From: Petroclostridium sp. X23
GTDB taxonomy: Bacteria; Bacillota; Clostridia; SK-Y3
Direction of reading: 5' to 3'
Assembly (NCBI RefSeq): GCF_030013905.1
Contig: NZ_CP124862.1
Location: 1,054,001 to 1,118,000 of the forward strand
DNA: 64,000 nt
Shown: in pieces, positions 1 to 7,937 of the stretch
How the letters are laid out: every line of letters begins with the position of its first letter
Position numbering within the stretch: position 1 is the first letter of the stretch
Made by a program: the position numbers and the translations under genes
The notes under the pieces: model-generated
What the model was told of the DNA's origin: nothing
Seen by the model: only the letters and a program-made list of their open reading frames with translations
Databases searched by the model: none

Positions 1-278
1 AATATATCTGATATCTCTATGCTATCCCCATAACCTCGAATATAGTTTTCAACGGAATTTCTAATCTGATCAACTGACATTTTTTCTTTATTTCCATAAT
101 TCTGACGATTATTATATGGATCAAACCATCTATTCATCATTCCTCTCCTATAATAATCCGGCCCATACCGACCAAAATTTATATTTCTTGAAAAAGTGTA
201 TCCCCATGCGCAGTATCCGATCAGAAGCAACAATGAAGCAATTAAAACTATTGACCAAAGTACTTTATCCCTACGCAC
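1..278 (-). CDS. Small single-pass membrane protein, C-terminus outside window
   Basis: This partial gene runs off the left edge. A GTG start at 278 follows a good ribosome site (AAGGTAGGTGAGAAT then GTG); the nearby ATG at 280 is in a frame that stops at once. The protein begins VRRDKVLW, then one hydrophobic segment (about residues 8-25), then a short external part rich in Met, Asn, Arg and aromatics (RRGMMNRWFDPYNN), and then a charged SVDQIRNSVENYI segment. I do not recognise a family with certainty. The Met pair and the neighbouring Met-rich secreted protein and sensor kinase suggest an envelope or metal-related role, which is inference only. Confidence 0.6.
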   Translation of the reverse strand, partial: MRRDKVLWSIVLIASLLLLIGYCAWGYTFSRNINFGRYGPDYYRRGMMNRWFDPYNNRQNYGNKEKMSVDQIRNSVENYIRGYGDSIEISDI

Positions 279-405
279 ATTCTCACCTACCTTATCAGAT
301 GTTAGTTTACCCTTAACATTAAAATATTACAGAAAACTTTTTCACTCTAAAATTGCTATTAAATTCTTTTCTATATACCATTATAGGGAGTATCTATTAA
401 AAAAC

Positions 406-1176
406 TTACCAATCTCTGTCGCTTCCACCGCCTCCGGAAGAGCCACCTCCACCATAGAAACCTCCCCCGCCAAAGCCACCATCTCCTGAACCTCCTCGTC
501 TGCCTCCTATAAGCGCATTCCAAAGAAGCATCTCGATAATAAAGCCTGTTATGCTGCCTCGGTTAAATATTAAGTCCAATATGACAAACGCAGCCAAAAA
601 AATGATAATAGCTTTGCTTCCTTTTGGTGTACTACGGTAGCCTTGCGGCTGACTCATTTGTACACCGGTTAAGGTTACATCGTATTCAGCGGCAACTTCA
701 TTCGCTAGAGTAATAAAAGTATTTTTAATTCCTGTATCATAATTACTTTCTTTTACAAAGGGTAAAAGATGTTCATCTTGAATCCGACCTGTTTTTCCAT
801 CAGGCAACCGCCCTTCCAGCCCTCTTCCTACCTCTATTCTTGATTTTCTTTCATTAGGTGCAACTATCAATAATACACCATTATCTTTTTCCTTTTGTCC
901 AATCTTCCACGCATTAAATAATTCATACGCATAATCATCAATTGCCATATCTTCCAGTGATTGTGGAATTACTACTACTATTTGAGCACCTGTCTTTTCC
1001 TCCAGCTCCCTTGCAGTATTTTCAATTTCACGCTGAACTTCACCGCTTGTCACTCCTGCAAAGTCATTAAAAAAATAACCCGTTGGTGACGGGATTACCG
1101 GCTGCGCATTTGCTATAGTAAAAATACTGAAGATTAGCAGTATGGCAACCAATAATGAAGCACTAAGCTTTTTCAC
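406..1176 (-). CDS. TPM-domain (YgcG-like) secreted/membrane protein
   Basis: This 256-residue protein has an N-terminal signal peptide (MKKLSASLLVAILLIFSIF...ANAQ), a TPM domain (about residues 30-180, with PTGYFFNDFAGV and GVLLIVAPNERKSRIEVGRGLEG), one or two membrane segments around 190-220 and a Gly-rich, low-complexity tail ending SDRDW. The GTG start at 1176 is preceded by a GGAAGGATGAG ribosome site. It lies 27 bp downstream of the lemA-like gene; this pairing is common in bacteria, and TPM proteins are linked to membrane or photosystem repair and extracytoplasmic stress. The domain architecture is clear but the biochemical role is unknown. Confidence 0.85.
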   Translation of the reverse strand: MKKLSASLLVAILLIFSIFTIANAQPVIPSPTGYFFNDFAGVTSGEVQREIENTARELEEKTGAQIVVVIPQSLEDMAIDDYAYELFNAWKIGQKEKDNGVLLIVAPNERKSRIEVGRGLEGRLPDGKTGRIQDEHLLPFVKESNYDTGIKNTFITLANEVAAEYDVTLTGVQMSQPQGYRSTPKGSKAIIIFLAAFVILDLIFNRGSITGFIIEMLLWNALIGGRRGGSGDGGFGGGGFYGGGGSSGGGGSDRDW

Positions 1177-1203
1177 GGTATCTCATCCTTCCTTTGGTAC
1201 AGA

Positions 1204-1776
1204 TTAGAATTGCACCTTAGGTACAGCCTTACTACCCTCTTCAGCTTCAAAGTATTCTCTTGACTCAAATCTGAATATACCCGCAATGATATTTGTCGGG
1301 AATCTCTTCACTCTCGTATTGTAAACCTGTACTGCATCATTATACTCCTGTCTTGCCCGTGCGATTTTATTCTCAGTGCCAGCCAGCTCATCTTGAAGCT
1401 GTCTGAAGTTTGCATCGGATTTTAAAGTAGGATAAGCTTCACTAATCGCCAGCAACCTGCTTAAAGCATTAGACAATTCATTATTCGCATTAGCAGTTTC
1501 ATTTACTCCTTTCGCCCCAATAAGTTTGGACCTTGCTTCTGCGATGGATTCAAATATTTCTTTTTCCTGAGCCGCAAAACCTTTGACAGTTTCTACAAGA
1601 TTAGGAATTAAGTCGGCTCGTCGCTGTAAATTATTCTCTACCTGACTCCATTTTCCGTCAATTGCCTCATTCTCTGTAATTAGAGCGTTGTATGAACCTA
1701 TCACGGTCGAACCGCTTATTATTAGAATCAGGACAATAACTCCTAATACAATCCAAATTGGTTTAAACAAATTCAT
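1204..1776 (-). CDS. lemA: LemA family protein
   Basis: This 190-residue protein has an N-terminal membrane anchor (about residues 5-27) followed by the all-helical LemA domain. Family landmarks are YNALITENEAIDGKWSQVENN and QRRADLIPNLVETVKG, and the C-terminal part has RVKRFPTNIIAGIF. Length matches the family (about 185-200). It is the first gene of a two-gene unit with the TPM protein 27 bp downstream. Its ribosome site reads GGGGTG. An 11-bp-spaced direct repeat site lies about 140-170 bp upstream (about 1915-1946) and may control it. Confidence 0.9.
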   Translation of the reverse strand: MNLFKPIWIVLGVIVLILIISGSTVIGSYNALITENEAIDGKWSQVENNLQRRADLIPNLVETVKGFAAQEKEIFESIAEARSKLIGAKGVNETANANNELSNALSRLLAISEAYPTLKSDANFRQLQDELAGTENKIARARQEYNDAVQVYNTRVKRFPTNIIAGIFRFESREYFEAEEGSKAVPKVQF

Positions 1777-1914
1777 TTGCTAACACACCCCACTTAGTAA
1801 TTTAGTTGTTTGATAAAGTCACCAGTATATCTTTATAATGCTTAAAACTAATCACAATTAGCGGATACCGAAAAGATATTTTACTAATCGCATATGTTTA
1901 ATAGGAATTATACT

Positions 1915-1946
1915 GTGTAATCTTGAAGAACTTGTGAAGAAAATAT
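1915..1946 (-). promoter_or_regulatory. Putative OmpR-family operator (site A), upstream of lemA
   Basis: Read on the minus strand the site holds TTCACA and TTCAAG 11 bp apart (TTCACAAGTTC then TTCAAGATTAC). The same pattern occurs at three other promoters in this island. Direct hexamers with 5-bp spacers are the usual target form of PhoB/PhoP/OmpR-type regulators, and such a regulator is encoded at 3848-4549. This copy is the weakest of the four. Confidence 0.4.
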
Positions 1947-1971
1947 AAAAAATACTTTTATTTATCAAAAA

Positions 1972-2000
1972 ATTCAGGCGGGATAAAATACCGCCTGAAT
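1972..2000 (-). terminator. Intrinsic terminator of the Met-rich secreted protein gene
   Basis: A perfect 10-bp stem (ATTCAGGCGG / CCGCCTGAAT) with a 9-base loop is followed on the minus strand by a run of T residues. It stands 12 bp past the stop at 2012. Confidence 0.85.
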
Positions 2001-2011
2001 CAAGTCACATT

Positions 2012-2383
2012 TTATAATTCGTTATTGTAAGAATTCATCATTCCGCCGGAACCACCCATCATTCCATTATTGAACTGAGATCTAAAGCTTTGGTTGCCGG
2101 GGCCATTTCCAGGACCTGCTGCTCCTCCGCAGTGATCTTCAAAACCATTCTCTTCATGGTATTTTTCCATTGCATCAAAGTGCTCATTCCATTGTTCCGC
2201 TTCTTCCTCAGTGATTTCACCTTTTTCTACAGATTTCTCTACCCATTTTCTGTGGAAATCAAACATGGACTCGAAAAACTTTGATGTTTTTGAATCTTCC
2301 GGCGCTGCAGCTAATGCTGTTGGAATAGCTATAGCTGTGATAAGTACCAAAGATGTTACAAATACTGCAATTTTCTTCTTCAT
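2012..2383 (-). CDS. Small secreted Met/Gly-rich protein, DUF2680-like
   Basis: The ATG at 2383 is the start, because the ribosome site GAGGAGGT lies 8 bases upstream inside the longer open frame. The 123-residue product has a signal peptide (MKKKIAVFVTSLVLITAIAIPTALAA), a central charged helical part with a KGEITEEEAEQW segment like the DUF2680 (YckD) family, and a Gly/Met/Asn tail (GMMGGSGGMMNSYNNEL). One Cys-containing patch (EDHCGG) is present. The GMMGG motif recurs in the sensor kinase encoded just upstream on the same strand. Export across the membrane is clear; metal binding by the tail is inference. Confidence 0.75.
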   Translation of the reverse strand: MKKKIAVFVTSLVLITAIAIPTALAAAPEDSKTSKFFESMFDFHRKWVEKSVEKGEITEEEAEQWNEHFDAMEKYHEENGFEDHCGGAAGPGNGPGNQSFRSQFNNGMMGGSGGMMNSYNNEL

Positions 2384-2448
2384 AATTGAAGACCTCCTCA
2401 AAAAATAAGTTGCAATTGTTAGTTGCTTTTATACTTTAATTATAACTA

Positions 2449-2493
2449 CCAATTATGAAGAACTAATGTAGACATTATGAAGAAGTTATGGAG
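2449..2493 (-). promoter_or_regulatory. Putative OmpR-family operator (site B), upstream of the Met-rich secreted protein
   Basis: Four units at exact 11-bp steps on the minus strand: TCCATAACTTC, TTCATAATGTC, TACATTAGTTC, TTCATAATTGG. The site overlaps the stop codon of the sensor kinase gene and is about 65-110 bp upstream of the start at 2383. Confidence 0.55.
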
Positions 2494-3855
2494 ATTTAGG
2501 AAAAGTTATCATTGCTTTAGTTCCTTTATCTACTTCGCTTTCTACTTTCACAGACCCTTTATGTGCCTCTATCAAGGCTTTGGTAATGGTTAAACCTATT
2601 CCTGTTCCGCCTGTCTCTCTGCTGCGTGATGCATCACCTCTATAGAATCTCTCAAAGATATGAGTCAGATCTTCTTTAGAAATACCTACTCCTGTATCTT
2701 CAATCAAAATATTAATCCAGTTTTTTAATTCCGTTAACCTAACTATAATCTGTCCTCCCTCGTTGGTATACTTATACGCATTGGATAACAAATTGATAAA
2801 GATCTGATTCAGTCGGTCCGCATCTCCCATGATTTCGATATCGCACTGAATATATTTTTTGATTTTAATATCTTTGCTTATTAATAAAGGCTCAAAATTG
2901 TCTACAACATTGTTTAAAATTGAAGATATCTTAATCGGCTGCAAATCCAGCTTGATTTCTTCACTTTCAATTCTGGACAAATCAGACAAATCCTTTATAA
3001 GCTTGGTCAATCGTGTGATTTCATCATGTATACCTGATAATTTTTCTTGTGTCGGTTCCCACACCCCGTCCATAAATGCCTCTATATGGCTTTGTAACGT
3101 CGCCAATGGCGTTCTTAGTTCATGTGAAATATCTGTTGTAAGCCTTTTCCGCAGCGCATCCTGATATTCCAGTTTTTCTGCTAGTTCTTTGATGGATATG
3201 GATAAATCATGTAATTCAAAAGTACCTGTATTTACATCATACAGTTGTGAATACTTTTCATCCTCAATCAACTTGGCATTTTCTTTAATTGAATAAATAG
3301 GTTGCAAGAATTTTTTGGATACATGCAAACTTAAAATACCGGCAAGTACAACCGAAAAGATAAAGGCAGCAATGTAAACTCCATTAATGGTATATACAAA
3401 ACCTCTATCCTGTGTGGTCACTAAAATGCTTTGGGGCCTCCCCACCGATACAATGCCTACCTGCTGTTCTTTATAACCAAGAGGATAATCTTTATATACT
3501 ACATTTGTTTTAGAGTATGCTCTTTGATCAAACATTCCACCCATCATTCCATGCATCATGATGTCTGATTTCCCGCTTTCCCATACTACTTCACTGTCAT
3601 TGGTCTTAAGCTTTATATCTATTGCTTCACTATAGGAGTAGTGTAATATATTCATTAGAGACCGATCATCTAAAATTCCTCATACAACCGCTCAATATAC
3701 TGTACCAGCTTCTGATCATCTTGGAGTCTGGATGCCTTTACATAGTTTGTAAAGAAATAATTCATGCTGATATTAGAAACTACGGTAATAAAAAGTACCG
3801 ATATAAATGCAATAGAAATAAAATATTTTCTTAATTGACTGTTAATATTAATCAT
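2486..3855 (-). pseudogene. Two-component sensor histidine kinase, split by a -1 frameshift
   Basis: The gene begins with ATG at 3855, overlapping the response-regulator stop by 8 bp. Its first part gives 61 residues with one membrane segment and ends ...RLYEEF-stop. The rest is in another frame (2486-3655 as the longest open piece). One extra T in the four-T run (complement of 3672-3675) would give EEFLDDRSLMNILHYS and rejoin them. The second part holds a Met/His-rich external loop (MMHGMMGGM), a second membrane segment, HAMP-like linker, HisKA with SHELRTPLATLQ (His at residue 178 of that piece) and an HATPase domain (NLLSNAYKYT, GTGIGLTI). It may be inactive, a sequencing error or slippage-switched. 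Confidence 0.85.
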
Positions 3856-4549
3856 GGCTATTTCCTACAAACTTATATCCAACACCATATACCGTAACAA
3901 TATATTTAGGATCTTTCATATCATCTTCAATCTTCTGCCGGATATTTTTTACATGTGTATCAATGGTCCGGTCATATCCTTCAAAATCATATCCCAGTGC
4001 AATACTGATTAACTGGCTCCGTGAAAATGTTCTTTGAGGATTTTGTGCTAAAGCCACTAAAACATTGTATTCATTAGGTGTTAGATATATCGTTTCTCCT
4101 TTCTTTTTCACCTCATGCTTTGGCAAGTCAATTTCCAAATCACTGTTATTAAAGGATAAAATATCTGCGACTACTACATTCCCTTTTGTTCTTCTTAATA
4201 TCGCTCTGACTCTTCCTACCAATTCTCTAGGACTAAAGGGCTTTGTTAGATAATCATCTGCACCGATATATAAACCGTTAATTTTATCCTCCTCACCACT
4301 CTTGGCAGTAAGCATCAGTATAGGAACATCCGACTCTGTTCGAAGTATCTTACATATCTCCTCGCCTGATAAATCAGGAAGCATTAAGTCCAATATCACA
4401 AAATCCGGCTTAATTTCTCTGAATAATTCAATGGCCTTTCTTCCTCTATCAGCAGTATATACTTCATATCCCTCCACTGCCAAATAGTCTTTAACAACCG
4501 CCAACAATTTTACCTCATCATCTACAACCAAGACTTTTTCACTCATCAT
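3848..4549 (-). CDS. OmpR/PhoB-family response regulator
   Basis: The 233-residue protein has a receiver domain (residues 1-120: acidic pair D10/D11, phosphoacceptor D54 in VILDLMLPD, Lys in MLTAKS) and a C-terminal winged-helix DNA-binding domain (LTPNEYNVLVALAQNP, DRTIDTHVKNIRQKIE, VYGVGYKF). It overlaps the kinase gene and forms a two-component pair with it. Regulators of this class bind direct hexamer repeats with 5-bp spacers; four such sites lie within 7 kb. Its own promoter and a G-tract element lie at 4677-4732. Confidence 0.93.
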   Translation of the reverse strand: MMSEKVLVVDDEVKLLAVVKDYLAVEGYEVYTADRGRKAIELFREIKPDFVILDLMLPDLSGEEICKILRTESDVPILMLTAKSGEEDKINGLYIGADDYLTKPFSPRELVGRVRAILRRTKGNVVVADILSFNNSDLEIDLPKHEVKKKGETIYLTPNEYNVLVALAQNPQRTFSRSQLISIALGYDFEGYDRTIDTHVKNIRQKIEDDMKDPKYIVTVYGVGYKFVGNSHD

Positions 4550-4676
4550 TCCTACCTCCTATATGCGTGATACTATTTCATTATATCTGCTTACCACCGT
4601 ATAGTTTTTAGATTGCAAAAAAACTGACTTAAAGTCAGCCCGCTCCTTATATTGTTCTTCTATTTTCACTACTGCC

Positions 4677-4700
4677 TACCCCACATGGGAGGGGGTGCGT
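4677..4700 (-). promoter_or_regulatory. G-tract inverted repeat, possible CsoR-type metal operator
   Basis: The sequence CTACCCCACATGGGAGGGGG followed by TGCG sits just downstream of the -10 of the response-regulator promoter. TACCC...GGGGGT arms resemble CsoR/RcnR-type operators. No CsoR gene is in the window, so the identity is inference. Confidence 0.35.
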
Positions 4701-4704
4701 TTTC

Positions 4705-4732
4705 ATTATATCATACTAATCCGATGTGTCAA
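4705..4732 (-). promoter_or_regulatory. Sigma-A promoter for the two-component genes
   Basis: On the minus strand TTGACA (complement of 4727-4732), a 16-bp spacer and TATAAT (complement of 4705-4710) form a near-consensus promoter. Transcription would start near 4698, giving a leader of about 150 bases that contains the palindrome CTGACTTAAAGTCAG. Confidence 0.75.
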
Positions 4733-4739
4733 GTTTATG

Positions 4740-5381
4740 TTAGATATTATTTTTTTCGTTCAATTTAGTATTAATAACAGTAATTTTCTTTACTATATCA
4801 AGCATAAGATCAGTAACTTGAATCTTTGAAAAACCAGCTTTTAGAATATTATCCACTGTCCTCCTATTAATATTGGCACCATATGTGCCAACTACTAGCG
4901 GATTAAATATATCCATTAATAACCCTAAGATCTCTTTATCACTTCTGACATGCTCTAACATGACAATTTTTCCGTTATTTTTGCATACTCTTCTGATTTC
5001 TCTTAATCCTCTAACCGGATCAGGTACGGAACAAAACACACAAGAGGTGAAAACAGCGTCAAAGGTATTATCCTCGAAGTCCATATTTTGAGCATCCATT
5101 TGTATTAATTCAACTTTTTTACTCAATTTGCCAGCTTTTTCCCTAGCTTTATCCAACATCTTACTGCTAAAATCAATTGCTGTTATATTGCTATCGTGCG
5201 GATAGTACTCAATGTTTTTTCCGGTTCCTACCCCTACTTCTAATATCTTTCCCGATAACTCTTGGATAATTTCTTCCCGCCACTGTTTCATTTTTCCACT
5301 ATCCATTAACTTCTCCATGAAATCATATATTCCAGACACACGGTCGTAACGTTTCCGAATTTTCTCTGTCAATACATCCAT
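4740..5381 (-). CDS. Class I SAM-dependent methyltransferase (UbiE/phospholipid methyltransferase-like)
   Basis: The 213-residue protein has the Rossmann SAM-binding motif ILEVGVGTGKNIEYYP (about residues 46-61), a motif II acidic residue in ITAIDFSSKML, and FDAVFTSCVFCSVPDP as the motif IV region. The N-terminal RYDRVSGIYDFMEKLMD is typical of membrane-lipid N-methyltransferases and UbiE relatives. A strong ribosome site (GAGGAGGAGG) precedes the ATG. It has its own operator-like site upstream (site C). The small-molecule substrate cannot be told from sequence; a phospholipid or quinone is possible. Confidence 0.85.
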   Translation of the reverse strand: MDVLTEKIRKRYDRVSGIYDFMEKLMDSGKMKQWREEIIQELSGKILEVGVGTGKNIEYYPHDSNITAIDFSSKMLDKAREKAGKLSKKVELIQMDAQNMDFEDNTFDAVFTSCVFCSVPDPVRGLREIRRVCKNNGKIVMLEHVRSDKEILGLLMDIFNPLVVGTYGANINRRTVDNILKAGFSKIQVTDLMLDIVKKITVINTKLNEKNNI

Positions 5382-5432
5382 TTTTATCCCTCCTCCTCAT
5401 TATCTTTACTTCTATTATCTTTATCATATCGC

Positions 5433-5482
5433 TTAATTATGAAGATGTTATGTAAAAAATGTGAAGATCTTGTGAAAATACT
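5433..5482 (-). promoter_or_regulatory. Putative OmpR-family operator (site C), upstream of the methyltransferase
   Basis: On the minus strand four units lie at exact 11-bp steps: TTCACAAGATC, TTCACATTTTT, TACATAACATC, TTCATAATTAA. This is the best conserved copy of the island-wide pattern and lies 50-100 bp upstream of the ATG at 5381. Confidence 0.6.
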
Positions 5483-5486
5483 ATAA

Positions 5487-5511
5487 AAAGCCCTCGATTA
5501 CCAAGGGCTTT
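5487..5511 (-). terminator. Intrinsic terminator
   Basis: AAAGCCCT / AGGGCTTT stem with a T run on the minus strand, 40 bp past the stop of the small Met-rich open frame. Confidence 0.75.
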
Positions 5512-5550
5512 CATCTTACTTTCTGTTATTTAATTTACATAGAATGAATT

Positions 5551-5712
5551 TTATTGACTTGGCATCATCTTTTTTATCTCCTGCTGCAGCTGCGTTATCT
5601 GCTGCATCTTTCCATCCCGCATTTGCGCAATCATCTGCCGTATCTCCGGATTCTGTATTTCCATCATATATTTATTGTACATGGATTGGTTCACCATCTC
5701 TGTGTGTAACAT
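5551..5712 (-). CDS. Small Met/Gln-rich protein, possibly a truncated gene
   Basis: A 53-residue open frame (MLHTEMVNQSMYNKYMMEIQ, then NPEIRQMIAQMRDGKMQQ, ending KKMMPSQ). The reading frame is open for six further codons upstream without a start, and a short MNRQIK frame just before it could be joined by a one-base shift, so the N-terminus may be damaged. It resembles the helical NPEIRQ segment of ferritin-like spore-coat (CotF) proteins, but this is weak. A good terminator follows, which supports a real gene end. Confidence 0.4.
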   Translation of the reverse strand: MLHTEMVNQSMYNKYMMEIQNPEIRQMIAQMRDGKMQQITQLQQEIKKMMPSQ

Positions 5713-5761
5713 GTCATTTAATCTGTCTATTCATCAATGGCCTGTTTTTATCTGTTTTGTT

Positions 5762-6745
5762 TTATTGGTTTTCTTGAAGCCTGAGTTCACTTACTAGCCC
5801 GTTTAATTGTTCTGCCGACTCATTTAGGACTGAAGCAGTAGTACTTAATCCTTCAATTATATCCGTTTGGATAGATATACTTGCTGCCACTTCCTGCATC
5901 GCTGCTGTTAATGATAATTTCCCACTTGCTTGTGCAAGCTTATTAATATTATACGCCTCAAGGCTAGCCTCCCGTGCATCGGATGCGGAAGCTTGTGAAG
6001 CCTGTGCAATCTCTGATATATTGGCAGCAATGTTGTTGATTGAAGTACTTATTTTTTGAGTATCCTTCGCTACTCTACCCATGTGGGTATTGATCATAGA
6101 AATACCGCCAGCAGTTTTCACACTTCCCTCATTCAGTTGCTCTGAACCCTGTAATACAATAGAGGAATTCTTTTTTATATATAAGACTATATTCTCCATG
6201 CTATCCATAAACTTGTTAAAGGATTGTGCCATTTTTGCTAATTCATCTTTTGATTTAACATTGATTCGCCTTGTCAGATCACCCTGACCTTTCTCTAAGT
6301 CTTTAGATATTTCAAGGAAATTATTTATAGGCTTGGTAATACTGCTAGCAAGCATAATGGCTATAAGGAGTGCTATAATTATTATTATAACTGCCAAAGC
6401 AATGCCTGTGTTCTGGTTCATTGACATATGCATCTGTATGGTCATTAAATCTTCATCCATAGCAGTTTCCGTTTTCTGCTGAATTTCATCAACCTTTATA
6501 TATATACTGTCAACCATTTCATCAAATTCAGCCATCATTTTGTTTCCTTCTTTATGGCCAATTTTTATGTACATATTCACCATTTCTTTGCCATAACCAT
6601 ACAACTTATCAATCTGAATATTTAATTGCTCCAATTCAGATTGATATTCCGGATTAAGGCTTGCAAACTCCTTGGAATTCTTTTTATAGAGAGCAAAATA
6701 CTCTTCAGCCTCTTTTAAATGTGCAGTATTCTTTGATGCACAGCT
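5762..6745 (-). pseudogene. Methyl-accepting chemotaxis protein, deleted and 5'-truncated
   Basis: The frame retains part of a helical periplasmic domain, one membrane segment (GIALAVIIIIIALLIAIML), a HAMP domain (SITKPINNFLEISKDLEKG) and the start and end of the signalling coiled coil. The conserved tip that docks CheA/CheW (normally ...QTNLLALNAAIEAARAGE...) is missing: sequence jumps from ASGKLSL straight to TAAMQEVAAS near 5917. The first membrane segment is also lost; upstream codons (6746-6901) are antisense to an M23 peptidase fragment. It cannot signal in the usual way. Confidence 0.8.
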
Positions 6746-6749
6746 TGCT

Positions 6750-6889
6750 GGTAAAAGCCAGGACAGGAAGTGAAAAAAGGACAGGTTATCGCCAAAGTTG
6801 GAAGTACAGGATGGTCTACCGGCCCTCATGCTCATTTTGAAATACTGGTAAAAGGTAAGCCTGTTGACCCTATGTTTTATTTCCGCTAA
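6750..6889 (+). pseudogene. 3' fragment of an M23 (LytM) family peptidase gene
   Basis: On the plus strand the frame [44 protein letters not shown]-stop is the C-terminus of a LytM-type zinc endopeptidase, including the HxH metal motif (HAH). A stop codon precedes it in frame, and no N-terminal part exists nearby. It is fused tail-to-head against the broken chemotaxis receptor, so this is a rearrangement junction. Confidence 0.8.
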
Positions 6890-6991
6890 ATAGTACAACA
6901 CTTCTCAGTGTTGCTGATGATTAACTTCAAATAAGCTTGCTAGAAAGCAATTCATCAAAGCATTGCCATTATCTAAACACTTGTTATATGC

Positions 6992-7027
6992 AAAACAGCT
7001 AATAGCTGTGCAGCTATTAGCTGTTTT
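6992..7027 (-). terminator. Strong intrinsic terminator of the DUF326 gene
   Basis: AAAACAGCTAATAGC / GCTATTAGCTGTTTT forms a 15-bp perfect stem with a six-base loop, just past the stop of the Cys-rich protein gene. Confidence 0.8.
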
Positions 7028-7034
7028 GTATCTT

Positions 7035-7382
7035 TTATACCCCTGACATCCTTCTGCATTCATTAGCACAAGTACGGCAAACATCTGCACATTTTTGACA
7101 GTGATCATCTTTAAACATGTCACATTCTGTTGCGCATTTATCACAAATGGTTGCACAAAGCTTGCAAAGATCTTTTGCATATTGTGCATCCATCGCCATG
7201 TATGCGGATGAAAGTTCACAAATCTTAGCACATTCCAGAAGTATGCTAATGCAGGCTTTTCTTGCAGCTGCATCAGGCTCATTCAAACATGCCTTTAGAC
7301 ATTCAAAACACGCTTGAAAACATTTGTTACATGCATCTATACATACCTGGTACTTGTCGGTTGTGTTAGTTACTACTCCCAT
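7035..7382 (-). CDS. Four-helix-bundle Cys-rich protein (DUF326, copper-storage Csp-like)
   Basis: The 115-residue protein has about 19 Cys spaced along predicted helices in CxxxC patterns (CIDACNKCFQACFECLKAC, CKLCATICDKCATECDMF, CQKCADVCRTCANECRR). This fits the DUF326 family, whose characterised members (Csp) store Cu(I) inside a four-helix bundle with inward-facing thiols. No signal peptide is present, so it should be cytosolic like Csp3. The ATG at 7382 has an AGAAAGGATG ribosome site. It is a single-gene unit with its own terminator, 241 bp from the next operon. Copper is the likely ligand by family analogy. Confidence 0.88.
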   Translation of the reverse strand: MGVVTNTTDKYQVCIDACNKCFQACFECLKACLNEPDAAARKACISILLECAKICELSSAYMAMDAQYAKDLCKLCATICDKCATECDMFKDDHCQKCADVCRTCANECRRMSGV

Positions 7383-7623
7383 TTACAACATCCTTTCTTT
7401 ATTATACTTTTTAATCGCTTACAAAACACAGTATCTCCAGAACCTTTAATTTTATGTTCAAAACATAATACATTTTCCTATAAGCTTCATATACTTCTTG
7501 ATTTATAATTATTAGAACATTTTGTAACAAGCATTTATGCACTTATATAAGAGCTAGGAAATAGTACTTGACGCTGAAAAATCAATAAAGGTAACAACTT
7601 CTTATTTGAATTAATATATTATA

Positions 7624-7878
7624 CTATTCATGAATTGCAGTAGAAGGATTGATATGCATCCCACACACGGGATCCTTTACCATATCTACAGTCTGAGCGT
7701 CTGCACCCCTGTGATTTGTAGAATGCGAATCTCCACAGCCTCCTCCATGGCTTCCATGAGCACCTCCCCCATGTCTTTGACCGGAGTGTCCTCCACAGCA
7801 GCCGCCATTACGGAACATCATAAACATCATTACTCCTACAAAAAGAAGATATAATCCATTTTCCTGCAAAAAGTCCAT
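7624..7878 (-). CDS. Small membrane protein with His/Gly-rich linker and YHS-like DPVCGM motif
   Basis: This 84-residue protein has one membrane segment (residues 9-22), a CCGGHSG start to a His/Gly-rich linker (about residues 28-58) and a C-terminal KDPVCGMHI segment, the core of YHS-type metal-binding domains. Thiol, His and Met groups make metal binding likely. It is the last gene of the six-gene unit that starts at 10633, 59 bp after the methyltransferase-like gene. YHS motifs often accompany copper ATPases; none is in this window. Confidence 0.75.
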   Translation of the reverse strand: MDFLQENGLYLLFVGVMMFMMFRNGGCCGGHSGQRHGGGAHGSHGGGCGDSHSTNHRGADAQTVDMVKDPVCGMHINPSTAIHE

Positions 7879-7937
7879 CTCTATCAGCCTCTCTTTATTT
7901 TATATTTCAATTACCCTAACATTTACTAAACAACTGC

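Noticed and set aside
2486..3855. Programmed ribosomal frameshift in the kinase gene
   Set aside because: The site has only a short T run with no clear slippery heptamer or downstream structure, so mutation or error is the simpler view.
5544..5777. Plus-strand frame with signal-like start
   Set aside because: It is antisense to the small Met-rich frame and the chemotaxis gene end; no ribosome site.
6905..7282. 125-residue open frame on the minus strand
   Set aside because: It is the out-of-frame shadow of the DUF326 gene at 7035-7382 and runs through its terminator.
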